This document shows, in pieces, positions 1-7,280 of a DNA stretch of 54,196 nt. This DNA is from an uncultured Curvibacter sp. (GTDB taxonomy: Bacteria; Pseudomonadota; Gammaproteobacteria; Burkholderiales; Burkholderiaceae_C). Every line of letters begins with the position of its first letter. The stretch's first letter is position 1. The position numbers and the translations under genes are program-made. The stretch is taken from contig CAIKMN010000026.1 in NCBI GenBank assembly GCA_903828535.1, positions 1 through 54,196 of the forward strand, given 5' to 3'. Under the pieces are notes generated by a model, which was not told the DNA's origin, made no database searches, and saw only the letters and a list, made by a program, of their open reading frames with translations.

Positions 1-308
1 CTGTAACTATATGATTTATATATGTTTTATAACCGAGTAACTATTGAGTGGGAATAAGATTGCTTTTAAGAAACTTAACTCATCTCAAGATGTAAAAGCA
101 TGACCTTTTAGCTCATGCTTTTTTTATTTCCGAAACATAAGTCACCTGTTGCAAATGAACCCATTAAGAGCAATCCGACGCTGATAAAGGGTTGTTAAAA
201 GGCCCGGATAGGGCGTTTTCATCAAACATCTTGTTTCCAATTAGCACGTTCGCTAGGCGACAAGCCCCTCGGGTGAACCACACAATCTTTCGTTTTTAGG
301 GGCTATTT
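1..308. other. Gene-free AT-rich left edge and leader of the bdhA operon
   Basis: No convincing coding region lies here. The first 130 bases are far more AT-rich than the rest of the window and hold the terminator at 94-126. A second, weaker hairpin (GCCC 202-205 with GGGC 211-214, flanked by A4 and T4) sits at 197-219. The last 50 bases contain AGCCCCT (263-269), which is complementary to AGGGGCT (298-304) covering the ribosome binding site of the first gene. No promoter hexamer pair stands out. Confidence 0.5.
94..126. terminator. Intrinsic terminator, possibly bidirectional
   Basis: A perfect 10-bp inverted repeat pairs AAAAGCATGA (94-103) with TCATGCTTTT (113-122) around a 9-base loop. 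It is followed by a T run on the plus strand and flanked by an A run on the other side, so it could stop transcription in both directions. It probably ends a gene lying left of the window and shields the operon that starts at 309. Confidence 0.75.
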
Positions 309-1079
309 ATGTTGAACGGAAAAACAGCCTTGGTGACGGGTTCCACCAGCGGCATTGGTTTGGGGATTGCCAAGGCATTGGCCCAACAAGGGGCCCGCCT
401 TGTCTTGAATGGTTTCGGCGACGTTGACGAAGCCAAAGCCGAGGTGGCCGCTTTGGGCGTCCAAGTCGGCTACCACGGCGCCGACATGAGCAAGCCTGCC
501 GAAATTGAGGCCATGATGACCTACGCAGCCACCGAATTTGGTGGCGTGGACATCTTGGTCAATAACGCTGGCATTCAATTCGTGGCGCCCATTGAAGACT
601 TTCCGTCGGCCAAATGGGACGCCATCGTGTCCATCAATTTGAGCGCCGCTTTCCACACCACGCGCCTGGCCATTCCGCACATGCGTGCTCAAAACTGGGG
701 CCGGGTGATCAACATTGCCTCAACCCACGGTTTGGTGGGCTCCCCCTTCAAAGTGGCCTATGTAGCGGCCAAGCACGGCCTCGTTGGCATGACGAAGGTG
801 GTGGCCTTGGAAACGGCCACGACCGGTATCACGGCCAACGCGATTTGCCCCGGTTGGGTGCTGACGCCCTTGGTCCAGAAACAAATTGACGACCGCGCTG
901 CGCTTGAAAAAATCTCGGTGAAACAAGCCAGCGATGAGTTGCTGGATGAAAAAGAACCTTCCAAACAATTCACCACGCCCGAGCAATTGGCGGGACTGGC
1001 TTTGTTTTTGTGCTCACCCGCTGCGAACAACGTTCGCGGCGCAGCCTGGCCAGCAGACGGTGGGTGGACTGCGCAATGA
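309..1079 (+). CDS. bdhA: 3-hydroxybutyrate dehydrogenase (SDR family)
   Basis: This NAD-dependent short-chain dehydrogenase should interconvert 3-hydroxybutyrate and acetoacetate in the cytoplasm, as in ketone-body or polyhydroxybutyrate breakdown. The 256-residue length is normal for the family. The cofactor motif TGSTSGIG is at residues 10-17, NNAG at 85-88, and the catalytic set is S138, Y151 and K155 (YVAAK). The PGWVLTPLV stretch after the active site is typical of hydroxybutyrate dehydrogenases rather than of FabG. The start ATG follows AGGGG at 298-302 with good spacing. Its stop overlaps the next start as ATGA, and the next enzyme, acetoacetate decarboxylase, uses its product, which strongly supports the substrate. 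Confidence 0.9.
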   Translation: MLNGKTALVTGSTSGIGLGIAKALAQQGARLVLNGFGDVDEAKAEVAALGVQVGYHGADMSKPAEIEAMMTYAATEFGGVDILVNNAGIQFVAPIEDFPSAKWDAIVSINLSAAFHTTRLAIPHMRAQNWGRVINIASTHGLVGSPFKVAYVAAKHGLVGMTKVVALETATTGITANAICPGWVLTPLVQKQIDDRAALEKISVKQASDELLDEKEPSKQFTTPEQLAGLALFLCSPAANNVRGAAWPADGGWTAQ

Positions 1080-1849
1080 ACATCCAAGAAGTTCGCGAAC
1101 ACGCGTTCGCCATGCCCCTGACCAACCCGTCGTACCCCCGCCCCCCTTATCGGTTTTACAACCGTGAATACATCATCATCAGTTATCGAACCGATTTCGA
1201 TACCTTGCGTGCCTTGGTGCCTGAGCCTCTCGAAATTGGCGAGCCCATCGTGAATTACGAATTCATCCGCATGCCCGATTCGACGGGTTTTGGTGACTAC
1301 ACCGAAACCGGTCAAGTCATCCCCGTCACCTTCAAGGGGCAAGCAGGGGGCTATGTGCATTCCATGTTTTTGGACGACGGCGCGCCCATCAGCGGGGGGC
1401 GAGAAATCTGGGGTTTTCCCAAAAAACTCGGTTTTCCCAAAGTGGTGCATGAAGGTGACGTCATCGTCGGCACCTTGCATTACGGCAGTCAATTGTGTGC
1501 CGCCGGCACGATTGGCTACAAGCACCAAATCATGGACGCCGCCGCCCGTGCCAAATTGCTTCAATCCATCGCTGCGCCGAACTTTTTACTCAAAATCATG
1601 CCCCACGTGGATGGCACCACTCGGCTCTGTGAATTGGTCCGGTACACCCTACAGGACCTTGTTTTGCACGGTGCTTGGACATCGCCCGCCGCGCTGGAGC
1701 TTTACCAACACGTGATTGCCGACGTCGCCCGTTTGCCAGTCTTGGAAGTGGTTTCCGCCAAACATTACATCGCCGACCTCACCTTGGGAATGGGGGAAGT
1801 GGTCTTCGACTATTTGGCAACCGACCGTGGGGCAGATCGCACAGCATGA
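1076..1849 (+). CDS. adc: Acetoacetate decarboxylase
   Basis: A 257-residue protein of the acetoacetate decarboxylase family, which converts acetoacetate to acetone and CO2 through a Schiff base on lysine. The family signature [13 protein letters not shown] is at residues 107-119. K116 is the expected Schiff-base lysine, with the neighbouring K117 that lowers its pKa in known enzymes. An upstream in-frame start at 1010 exists, but the ATG at 1076 overlaps the dehydrogenase stop as ATGA and fits the family length. Together with bdhA this suggests disposal of excess four-carbon units. Some members of this fold act on other 3-oxo acids, so acetoacetate is inferred from the neighbour. Confidence 0.9.
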   Translation: MNIQEVREHAFAMPLTNPSYPRPPYRFYNREYIIISYRTDFDTLRALVPEPLEIGEPIVNYEFIRMPDSTGFGDYTETGQVIPVTFKGQAGGYVHSMFLDDGAPISGGREIWGFPKKLGFPKVVHEGDVIVGTLHYGSQLCAAGTIGYKHQIMDAAARAKLLQSIAAPNFLLKIMPHVDGTTRLCELVRYTLQDLVLHGAWTSPAALELYQHVIADVARLPVLEVVSAKHYIADLTLGMGEVVFDYLATDRGADRTA

Positions 1850-2970
1850 AAACCCACTTGACCGAACAATTTGCCAAATATGGTCGCGTGGCGCTGATGT
1901 TGCAAGGGGGGGGCGCTTTAGGCTCTTACCAAGTGGGCGTTTACAAGGCCCTCGAAGAAGCAGGGTGCCAGCCGTGCTGGATTTGCGGCGTTTCCATTGG
2001 GTCCATCAACGGGGCTTTGATGGCGGGCAACCCACCCGAAAAAAGGCTGGAGCGCTTGGAGGAATTTTGGTCGCTTGTGACCAGTCGGCCACTGGGCATC
2101 TTCGAGCCCGCCGAGAGTCCGGCAGGCCGTTTGGCGGCCACCGTGAGTGGCCTCTCGACCATGATGCTGGGGCAACCTGGCTTTTTTCAGCCCAATTTGA
2201 TCAGTCCTTGGATGTCAATGCCGGGCTCTAAGTCGGCCACCTCGTATTACGACACCTCGGAGCTGGAGAAAACCCTGAACCGCTTGATCGATTTTGACCG
2301 GCTCAACAACGGCGAAATTCGGCTCAGCATGGGGGCCGTGAACGTCGCCACCGGCGACAACCTGTTCTTTGATACCTTGAAGGAACGCATCACGGTTCAC
2401 CACATCATGGCCAGCGGGGCCCTTCCTCCCGCCTTTCCCATGGTGAAGATTGACGATGCTTTTTATTGGGACGGCGGACTGGTCTCCAACACCCCCTTGC
2501 AATACCTGCTTGACCAAGAGGAAAACGTCAGCACTCTGGTCTTTCAAGTCGAGCTTTTCAAAGCGGCGGGAGAAATTCCAGAGGAAATGGCCGAAGTCGA
2601 AACCCGCATGAAAGAAATCACTTATTCGAGTCGAACGCGCCAGGCTGCCAAAGGCTTTAAAAATGCCTTGTCACTGCGCAGTCGATTGGCCAAAGCCTAC
2701 GAAAGACTGCCTTCAGACCAATTAACTACCGAAGAAAAGCGGCTGATGAAGCTCTATTCTGAAGAAGGCGTCGTGAACTTGATCCAGCTCATCTACCAAA
2801 GTCGGCCGCATGAAAGCGATAACAAAGACTATGAGTTTTCCAGATCGACCATGCAAGCCCACATTGACTCCGGTTATCAGGATGCAGTGAAAACCTTGGC
2901 CCACTCAGAATGGTTGCGAATGCCAACCGCGAATCAAGGCGTTGCTTTTCACCGACTGCATGTGGACTGA
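1846..2970 (+). CDS. Patatin-like phospholipase with DUF3734-type C-terminus
   Basis: A 374-residue patatin-family acyl hydrolase. The oxyanion loop GGGALG is at residues 21-26, the nucleophile elbow GVSIG at 48-52 with S50, and the second catalytic residue D209 lies in DGG. The helical C-terminal third, about residues 245-374, resembles the DUF3734 extension of bacterial patatins found with hydroxybutyrate genes. There is no signal peptide, so it is cytoplasmic or peripheral. The start ATG overlaps the adc stop as ATGA, so the three genes form one coupled operon. The substrate could be a phospholipid, another lipid ester or PHB-granule material; the sequence does not decide this. Confidence 0.85.
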   Translation: MKTHLTEQFAKYGRVALMLQGGGALGSYQVGVYKALEEAGCQPCWICGVSIGSINGALMAGNPPEKRLERLEEFWSLVTSRPLGIFEPAESPAGRLAATVSGLSTMMLGQPGFFQPNLISPWMSMPGSKSATSYYDTSELEKTLNRLIDFDRLNNGEIRLSMGAVNVATGDNLFFDTLKERITVHHIMASGALPPAFPMVKIDDAFYWDGGLVSNTPLQYLLDQEENVSTLVFQVELFKAAGEIPEEMAEVETRMKEITYSSRTRQAAKGFKNALSLRSRLAKAYERLPSDQLTTEEKRLMKLYSEEGVVNLIQLIYQSRPHESDNKDYEFSRSTMQAHIDSGYQDAVKTLAHSEWLRMPTANQGVAFHRLHVD

Positions 2971-3086
2971 AAACTTCCCACAGCGCCTGACGGATTGTTT
3001 TTAAAAGCCTCTGAGAAGGGGTTGATCGTCAATGACGACCTCAGCGGTTACACTCTTTCACAAATTGATTTTCAATGAGGGAATGT

Positions 3087-3416
3087 ATGGCCGAAGTCAA
3101 TCAACAGGGTTCGATCTTCATCGGAGAAGGTGTCAGTATTTCGGGTTCAATCGAAGTCCCCGACATCATTTCTATTTCAGGCAAAGTCGAGGGCTCCATC
3201 ACGGCGCGACAAGTGATTGTCGAAGCCACGGGCCACGTCCAGGGGAAAGTGCAAGCGGAGATGGTCGACGTGAAAGGCAGCATCTCCGAGTATTTGGCGG
3301 CCTCAAAATCGCTGATTATTCGCAGCACGGGTGATGTCAAGGGCACTGTTTATTACTCTGAGATCGAGATCGAAAAGGGTGGTCAGTTGCAGGGTGATTT
3401 GTACATCAACGCCTGA
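3087..3416 (+). CDS. Bactofilin, first of three
   Basis: A 109-residue bactofilin (polymer-forming cytoskeletal protein, former DUF583). Almost the whole protein is the beta-helical core: repeated short strands with a glycine every 5-6 residues and the pattern ISGSIEV, ISGKVEGSI, VQGKVQAEMV, VKGTVYYSEI. It has essentially no terminal tails. An in-frame ATG at 3075 exists, but GAGGG (3077-3081) is well placed for the ATG at 3087. Bactofilins polymerise without nucleotide, often at the membrane, and localise cell-wall enzymes. It is followed by two more bactofilin genes and faces an M23 peptidase, which suggests a role in cell shape. Confidence 0.85.
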   Translation: MAEVNQQGSIFIGEGVSISGSIEVPDIISISGKVEGSITARQVIVEATGHVQGKVQAEMVDVKGSISEYLAASKSLIIRSTGDVKGTVYYSEIEIEKGGQLQGDLYINA

Positions 3417-3442
3417 TCGATATTCGCTAAAGAGTCCTTTAC

Positions 3443-3973
3443 ATGTCCATGTTCAATAAAAAAGCAGCACCCGCTGCGAGTGCTTCCTCGGTGCCAACGG
3501 CGCCATCAACCGCCTTGAAGGGTTCAGAGTCCTTGGCAAATTCAGATCCCATTGCTGACGAAAGCGTCAGCGCCTCATCGCTCCGTCCCTATGAAGCTTC
3601 AAGCGCTGACGCCTCCAACGCCGATGACGCAAGTCGCAACGCTGGGTTGGGGTTGAAGCCGACTTCAAAACCATCCATTTTGAGTAATGGCTTTGAATTT
3701 GAAGGTGTTATCAAATCCGATGGCGTTTTGAATATTTCTTCGAGTTTGAAGGGCAAGGTTTTTGCCAAATCCATTTTTTTGGATGTTGACGGTATCGTCG
3801 AAGGTGAAATTCAAGCCGAGGTTTTGACCATCAAAGGCAAAATTTACGGTGAAATTCATTGCCAAGACCTGACGATTGGCTCACGCGCCGTGATCGATGG
3901 GACTTGTTTTTACAAGACCATCAACATCCAGCGTGGCGGGCGTGTCTCAGGCAAATTAACCCGCGTGGATTGA
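3443..3973 (+). CDS. Bactofilin with long low-complexity N-terminal tail, second of three
   Basis: A 176-residue protein with two parts. Residues 1 to about 75 are rich in Ala, Ser and Asp (for example ASSADASNADDASRNAG) and look disordered. Residues 80-176 are the bactofilin beta-helix (GVIKSDGVLNISSSLKGKVF, then VEGEIQAEVLTIKGKIYGEI). The tail could be a partner-binding or membrane-tethering segment. ATG codons at 3443 and 3449 are both possible starts. It lies 26 bases after the first bactofilin and five bases before the third, so the three are surely co-transcribed. Paralogues with different tails suggest a mixed polymer; this is inference. Confidence 0.82.
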   Translation: MSMFNKKAAPAASASSVPTAPSTALKGSESLANSDPIADESVSASSLRPYEASSADASNADDASRNAGLGLKPTSKPSILSNGFEFEGVIKSDGVLNISSSLKGKVFAKSIFLDVDGIVEGEIQAEVLTIKGKIYGEIHCQDLTIGSRAVIDGTCFYKTINIQRGGRVSGKLTRVD

Positions 3974-3978
3974 ACAAG

Positions 3979-4365
3979 ATGGGTCTTTTCACACAAGACC
4001 TCCACTCACTGCAATCCCTCATCGATGAACAGGCCACGGTGCGTGGCAGGTTGATCACGACCACCAATTTAAGGGTTGACGGAACCGTTGAGGGCGACAT
4101 CGAAGCAGGGGAAGCGCTTCAAGGCCCTCAGTCGTGTGTGGTGGTGGGTTCATCGGGGCGCGTTTTTGGCGATATACGCGCCTATCGAGTCGTTGTGGCG
4201 GGACGTGTGGATGGGCACATCTATGCCACAGAAAAAGTCATTCTTGAAAAAGGCGCTCACATCAAGGGCGATATCACCTACGTCGCCTTGGAGGTTCAAC
4301 AACCGATTTCGCACCAAGGCATGTTGATATCCAGGGGCAAAGGCGTTGAGGCGGTCAATCTTTAG
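3979..4365 (+). CDS. Bactofilin, third of three
   Basis: A 128-residue bactofilin-family protein. The core (about residues 20-112) shows the family pattern VRGRLITTTNLRVDGTVEGD, GRVFGDIRAYRVVVAGRVDG and AHIKGDITY. The N-terminus MGLFTQDLHSLQSLIDEQ is a possible short amphipathic helix. The C-terminal tail holds QQPISHQGMLISRGKG. A longer reading from 3859 would overlap the second bactofilin almost completely, so the ATG at 3979 is chosen. It is more diverged than the first two and ends only 20 bases from the convergent stop of the M23 peptidase gene. Confidence 0.8.
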   Translation: MGLFTQDLHSLQSLIDEQATVRGRLITTTNLRVDGTVEGDIEAGEALQGPQSCVVVGSSGRVFGDIRAYRVVVAGRVDGHIYATEKVILEKGAHIKGDITYVALEVQQPISHQGMLISRGKGVEAVNL

Positions 4366-4384
4366 CCCCAGTTGGGTCGCGGGA

Positions 4385-5311
4385 TCAATTCGGACGGGCT
4401 GTGACCAAGACCCGCATCGGGTCTACAAAGGTTTGATTACGAACCACTTCAAAATGCAAATGGGGGCCTGTTGAGCGTCCCGTATTGCCCACTTCGCCCA
4501 AAATTTGACCACGCATTACGGCTTGGCCAGGGGTGACGATCACTTTATTGGCGTGAGCATATTTAGAAATGATATGGCCACTGTGCGCCACTTCCACAAA
4601 ATTTCCATAGCTGTCGTTGTGGTCCACTTTGAGAACAACCCCGTCGCCAGCCGACAGGATGGGCGTGCCGGGTTGGGCATTGAAATCGATCCCTGAATGG
4701 AAGGCCATGCCTCTATGAAAGGGGTCAATTCGCATCCCATACAGGCTGGTCAACTCTTTTTTGCCGACCAAAGGCTGTCCCGTCGGCATGGCACGCAGTT
4801 GGCGGTATTCGCGGTTCCAATCATTCAGAATTTGCTCGGTGAGGTGGTTAATGTCCTGACTCACTTTGAGGTCTCGATTGGCGTCTTCGCTGAAAGATTC
4901 ATGCTCGGCCAGTAGCTCCTGAATCGGGGCGGAAGAACCGCCTTGGTTGCTGAAGTCACCCGATTTGACCTTGAAAATGACGGGTGTTGCCAATTCAGAA
5001 AAGCGGTCTTTGACTAGTTTGATTTGATCCACTTGCTGAGTCAAAGCAACCAGACGGTCTTCAAAGGTCTTGAGCTTCCTTTGATATTCGTCTTCAATTT
5101 TTCGCTGTTCTGATTCTGAAATCACGCCGCCCATGGTGTGGGCCCAGTCAGGCCGGACCTCAATGGCGATTCGAATACCTAGAAAATAGAGCAGGGCCCC
5201 CAGCAAGATAAAGACTGCAGCAGCAGAAAGTCCCGCCGTCGCCATTTGTCGCGAGGTGATGTTGACCTTCGTCAACTTGGCAGTGGGGCCAGAAATCCAG
5301 ATGAGTTGCAT
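4385..5311 (-). CDS. Membrane-anchored M23 family metallopeptidase
   Basis: A 308-residue predicted cell-wall endopeptidase. One membrane segment lies at about residues 26-46, followed by a coiled coil (about 66-105) and a periplasmic LytM/M23 domain (about 185-300). The zinc ligands are H205, D209 (HSGID) and H286, with H253 and H284 completing the active site (YAH, HLHFE), so it should be an active peptidase rather than a NlpD/EnvC-like activator. Its gene converges with the bactofilin trio. In other bacteria, for example Helicobacter CcmA/Csd proteins and Hyphomonas BacA/LmdC, bactofilins control M23 peptidases of this architecture, so the cytoplasmic N-terminus is a likely bactofilin contact. 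Confidence 0.88.
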   Translation of the reverse strand: MQLIWISGPTAKLTKVNITSRQMATAGLSAAAVFILLGALLYFLGIRIAIEVRPDWAHTMGGVISESEQRKIEDEYQRKLKTFEDRLVALTQQVDQIKLVKDRFSELATPVIFKVKSGDFSNQGGSSAPIQELLAEHESFSEDANRDLKVSQDINHLTEQILNDWNREYRQLRAMPTGQPLVGKKELTSLYGMRIDPFHRGMAFHSGIDFNAQPGTPILSAGDGVVLKVDHNDSYGNFVEVAHSGHIISKYAHANKVIVTPGQAVMRGQILGEVGNTGRSTGPHLHFEVVRNQTFVDPMRVLVTARPN

Positions 5312-5323
5312 CGGCTAAATTGG

Positions 5324-5348
5324 GTTCGACGTGAAAAATGCGTCGAAC
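5324..5348. promoter_or_regulatory. Inverted repeat upstream of the M23 gene
   Basis: GTTCGACG (5324-5331) is repeated in inverted form as CGTCGAAC (5341-5348) around a 9-base spacer, 13 bases upstream of the peptidase start. It could be an operator or a leader hairpin. No regulator is identified. Confidence 0.35.
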
Positions 5349-5430
5349 ATCAAGGCCGACTCAAAGTGCCTTCATTGTAGTGTTTTGTAACTCATGAAAC
5401 GAAACACCCGACTATTTCGCTTTGTTTCAC

Positions 5431-5460
5431 TTGACAGACCCTGAGTGCGGTCTATGCAAT
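5431..5460 (+). promoter_or_regulatory. Predicted sigma-70 promoter of the PaiB-like gene
   Basis: A perfect -35 hexamer TTGACA is at 5431-5436. A weak -10 (TATGCA at 5453-5458 or TGCAAT at 5455-5460) follows at 16-18 bases. The start codon is at 5492, giving a leader of about 25 bases. Confidence 0.45.
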
Positions 5461-5491
5461 ACTTCAAAAACGGTCAATCTTTTGAATTTCA

Positions 5492-6118
5492 ATGTACATC
5501 CCACCGCAGTTTTCCCCCAAAGACCCCCAATGGGCGGGGCAGTTGATGCGTGAATACCCATTGGCGTCTTTGATTACATTGGACGAGCTCGGCCAACCTT
5601 TCGTCACCCATTTGCCTTTGTATTTTGATGAGCAAGCCCAGTCGCTTTACGGACATTGCGCTCGTGGCAATCCTCACTGGCGTTATTTAGCCGCTCAGCC
5701 AACCACCTTGGTGACCTTTTTAGGTCCGCAGGCGTACATGTCCCCCCAGGTCTACCCCGACCTCGTCAGGGTGCCTACCTGGAACTATTTGGCGGTTCAT
5801 GCCAAGGTCACGGTCCGTTTGATTGACGAATCGGCCCCCAAAGAAACCTGGTTGAAAGCCTTGATTGCAGAGCACGAGCCCGCTTATGCCGACCAGTGGC
5901 AGGATTTACCCAAGGAGTACACCCAAAAAATGCTTCAGGCGATTGTCGGGTTCGAGCTCAAAATCGAAAAATTGGAATGCAAGTTGAAGTTAAACCAACA
6001 CCGCCCAGAATCTCATTGGGCGATGTACAAGGCTTATTCCGAATCTGACGACAGTTCAGCACGCCATTTAGCCCAATGGATGCAACGCATTGGAATGGCT
6101 TCCTCAGGTGGAACATGA
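5492..6118 (+). CDS. PaiB-type FMN-binding protein / putative transcriptional regulator
   Basis: A 208-residue protein of the PaiB family (FMN-binding split-barrel fold). It begins MYIPPQF, as family members usually do, and carries the conserved segments THLPLYFD, GHCARGNPHW, VTFLGPQAYMSP, VPTWNYLAVHAKV and the C-terminal KLEXKLKLNQHRP-type motif. The family is named from Bacillus PaiB, linked to repression of sporulation and protease genes, but most members have no proven DNA binding, so an FMN-dependent or heme-related role is equally possible. It has its own predicted promoter at 5431. Its 3' end overlaps the longest reading of the next gene. Confidence 0.8.
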   Translation: MYIPPQFSPKDPQWAGQLMREYPLASLITLDELGQPFVTHLPLYFDEQAQSLYGHCARGNPHWRYLAAQPTTLVTFLGPQAYMSPQVYPDLVRVPTWNYLAVHAKVTVRLIDESAPKETWLKALIAEHEPAYADQWQDLPKEYTQKMLQAIVGFELKIEKLECKLKLNQHRPESHWAMYKAYSESDDSSARHLAQWMQRIGMASSGGT

Positions 6119-7268
6119 AGTCTTTATGGCGCAGGCTCTTGGGCTTGCCCAAGAGGCAGCCCGGGCCGGAGAGGTGCCTGTCGGCGCCTTGGTGGTCAAA
6201 TCGGGCCAGGTGATTGCCCGTGCACACAACCAAAACATCAGCCTCAAGGACCCGAGCGCACACGCAGAAATTTTGGCCCTGCGCCAAGCGGCCCAAATTT
6301 TGGGCAACCACCGGTTGGAAGGCTGCACCCTGTATGTCACGCTGGAGCCTTGCGCCATGTGCAGTGGCGCGATTTTGAACGCGCGCTTGTCACAAGTCGT
6401 TTTTGGCGCCAGCGAACCCCGAACAGGAGCGGCTGGCTCGGTATTGAACTTGTTTTCTCAATTCCAACTGAACCACCAAACCAAAATCGAAGGGGGGGTT
6501 TTGGCGGAGCACTGCGGACAAATACTCCAAGATTTTTTTAAACCACGCCGCCTTAACGCCAGTCCGCTTCGACAAGACGCATTGCGCACGCCTGATTCGG
6601 CATTCGAAAATCTGCCCGATTACCCATGGGCACCTCATTACTTCAGCGACCTTGACGGCGCCATCGGACTTCGACTTCATTACCTGGACGAAGGCCCTCA
6701 AAATGCAGACTGCACTTGGTTGTGCTTGCACGGACCCAATGCCTGGGGCTATCAATTCCGCCACCTGATTCCGACGATCTTGGCCCATGGCCATCGGGTG
6801 GTGGTGCCCGATTTGATTGGTTTTGGCAAAAGCGATAAGCCCAAAAAGGAAAGTTTTCATTCCGTTGAGGTCCATCAGCAAATAGGGCTTGATTTGACTC
6901 GTCGTTTGAGCCATCGGTTAGAAGACCGTCCCATTTACTTGCTGCTGCCTGAAGAAGGCCATCCGGTTGGCATGGGCATGCTTGACGCTCACCCAGACTG
7001 GTTTCAGGGTGCGTATCAGTGCGTGTCGACGTCAAGCCGTTCTTCGCCAGGACCCGCCCCTTTGGCAGATCCGCCCGAAGCCCATTCTTTGCCGGATGTC
7101 GACCCCTACCAAGCCCCTTACCCAGACCCCGGCTACCGATCGGCCCCCAGGGCTTTCAGTCGATTTGAGCGTTTCGGGCGTTTGGTCAGTGCCCCTGTCT
7201 TCGAGCCTGGTCAACACTCAGCCCAAGAGGCTGTGCGACACTTCATTTCTTCCTCAAAAATGACCTAA
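6090..7268 (+). CDS. tadA: TadA (tRNA A34 deaminase) fused to a degenerate haloalkane-dehalogenase-like domain
   Basis: Residues 1 to about 155 are a complete TadA, which converts A34 to inosine in tRNA-Arg(ACG). The zinc and proton-shuttle motif HAE is at residues 58-60 and PCAMC at 87-91 (C88, C91), with normal spacing. Residues 180-392 resemble haloalkane dehalogenases (LRLHYLDEGP, CLHGPNAWGYQFR, VVVPDLIGFGKSDKP), but the nucleophile elbow expected as VQDWGG reads LPEEGH (286-291), the cap region is missing, and the tail (PYQAPYPDPGYRSAPRAF) jumps to the family's C-terminal part. That domain is almost surely not catalytic. Starts at 6090 (TTG), 6108 (GTG) and 6126 (ATG) are possible; 6108 or 6090 best preserves the TadA N-terminus. 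Confidence 0.85.
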   Translation: MEWLPQVEHEVFMAQALGLAQEAARAGEVPVGALVVKSGQVIARAHNQNISLKDPSAHAEILALRQAAQILGNHRLEGCTLYVTLEPCAMCSGAILNARLSQVVFGASEPRTGAAGSVLNLFSQFQLNHQTKIEGGVLAEHCGQILQDFFKPRRLNASPLRQDALRTPDSAFENLPDYPWAPHYFSDLDGAIGLRLHYLDEGPQNADCTWLCLHGPNAWGYQFRHLIPTILAHGHRVVVPDLIGFGKSDKPKKESFHSVEVHQQIGLDLTRRLSHRLEDRPIYLLLPEEGHPVGMGMLDAHPDWFQGAYQCVSTSSRSSPGPAPLADPPEAHSLPDVDPYQAPYPDPGYRSAPRAFSRFERFGRLVSAPVFEPGQHSAQEAVRHFISSSKMT

Positions 7269-7280
7269 AAAGTACGCTTT

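Noticed and set aside
155-184. A nine-codon open frame (MNPLRAIRR) in the left leader as a regulatory leader peptide
   Set aside because: There is no clear ribosome site, no run of regulatory codons, and the linked operon is catabolic. Chance is the simpler explanation.
758-1564. A 268-codon minus-strand open frame opposite bdhA and adc
   Set aside because: It bridges two coupled genes on the other strand and has no domain of its own.
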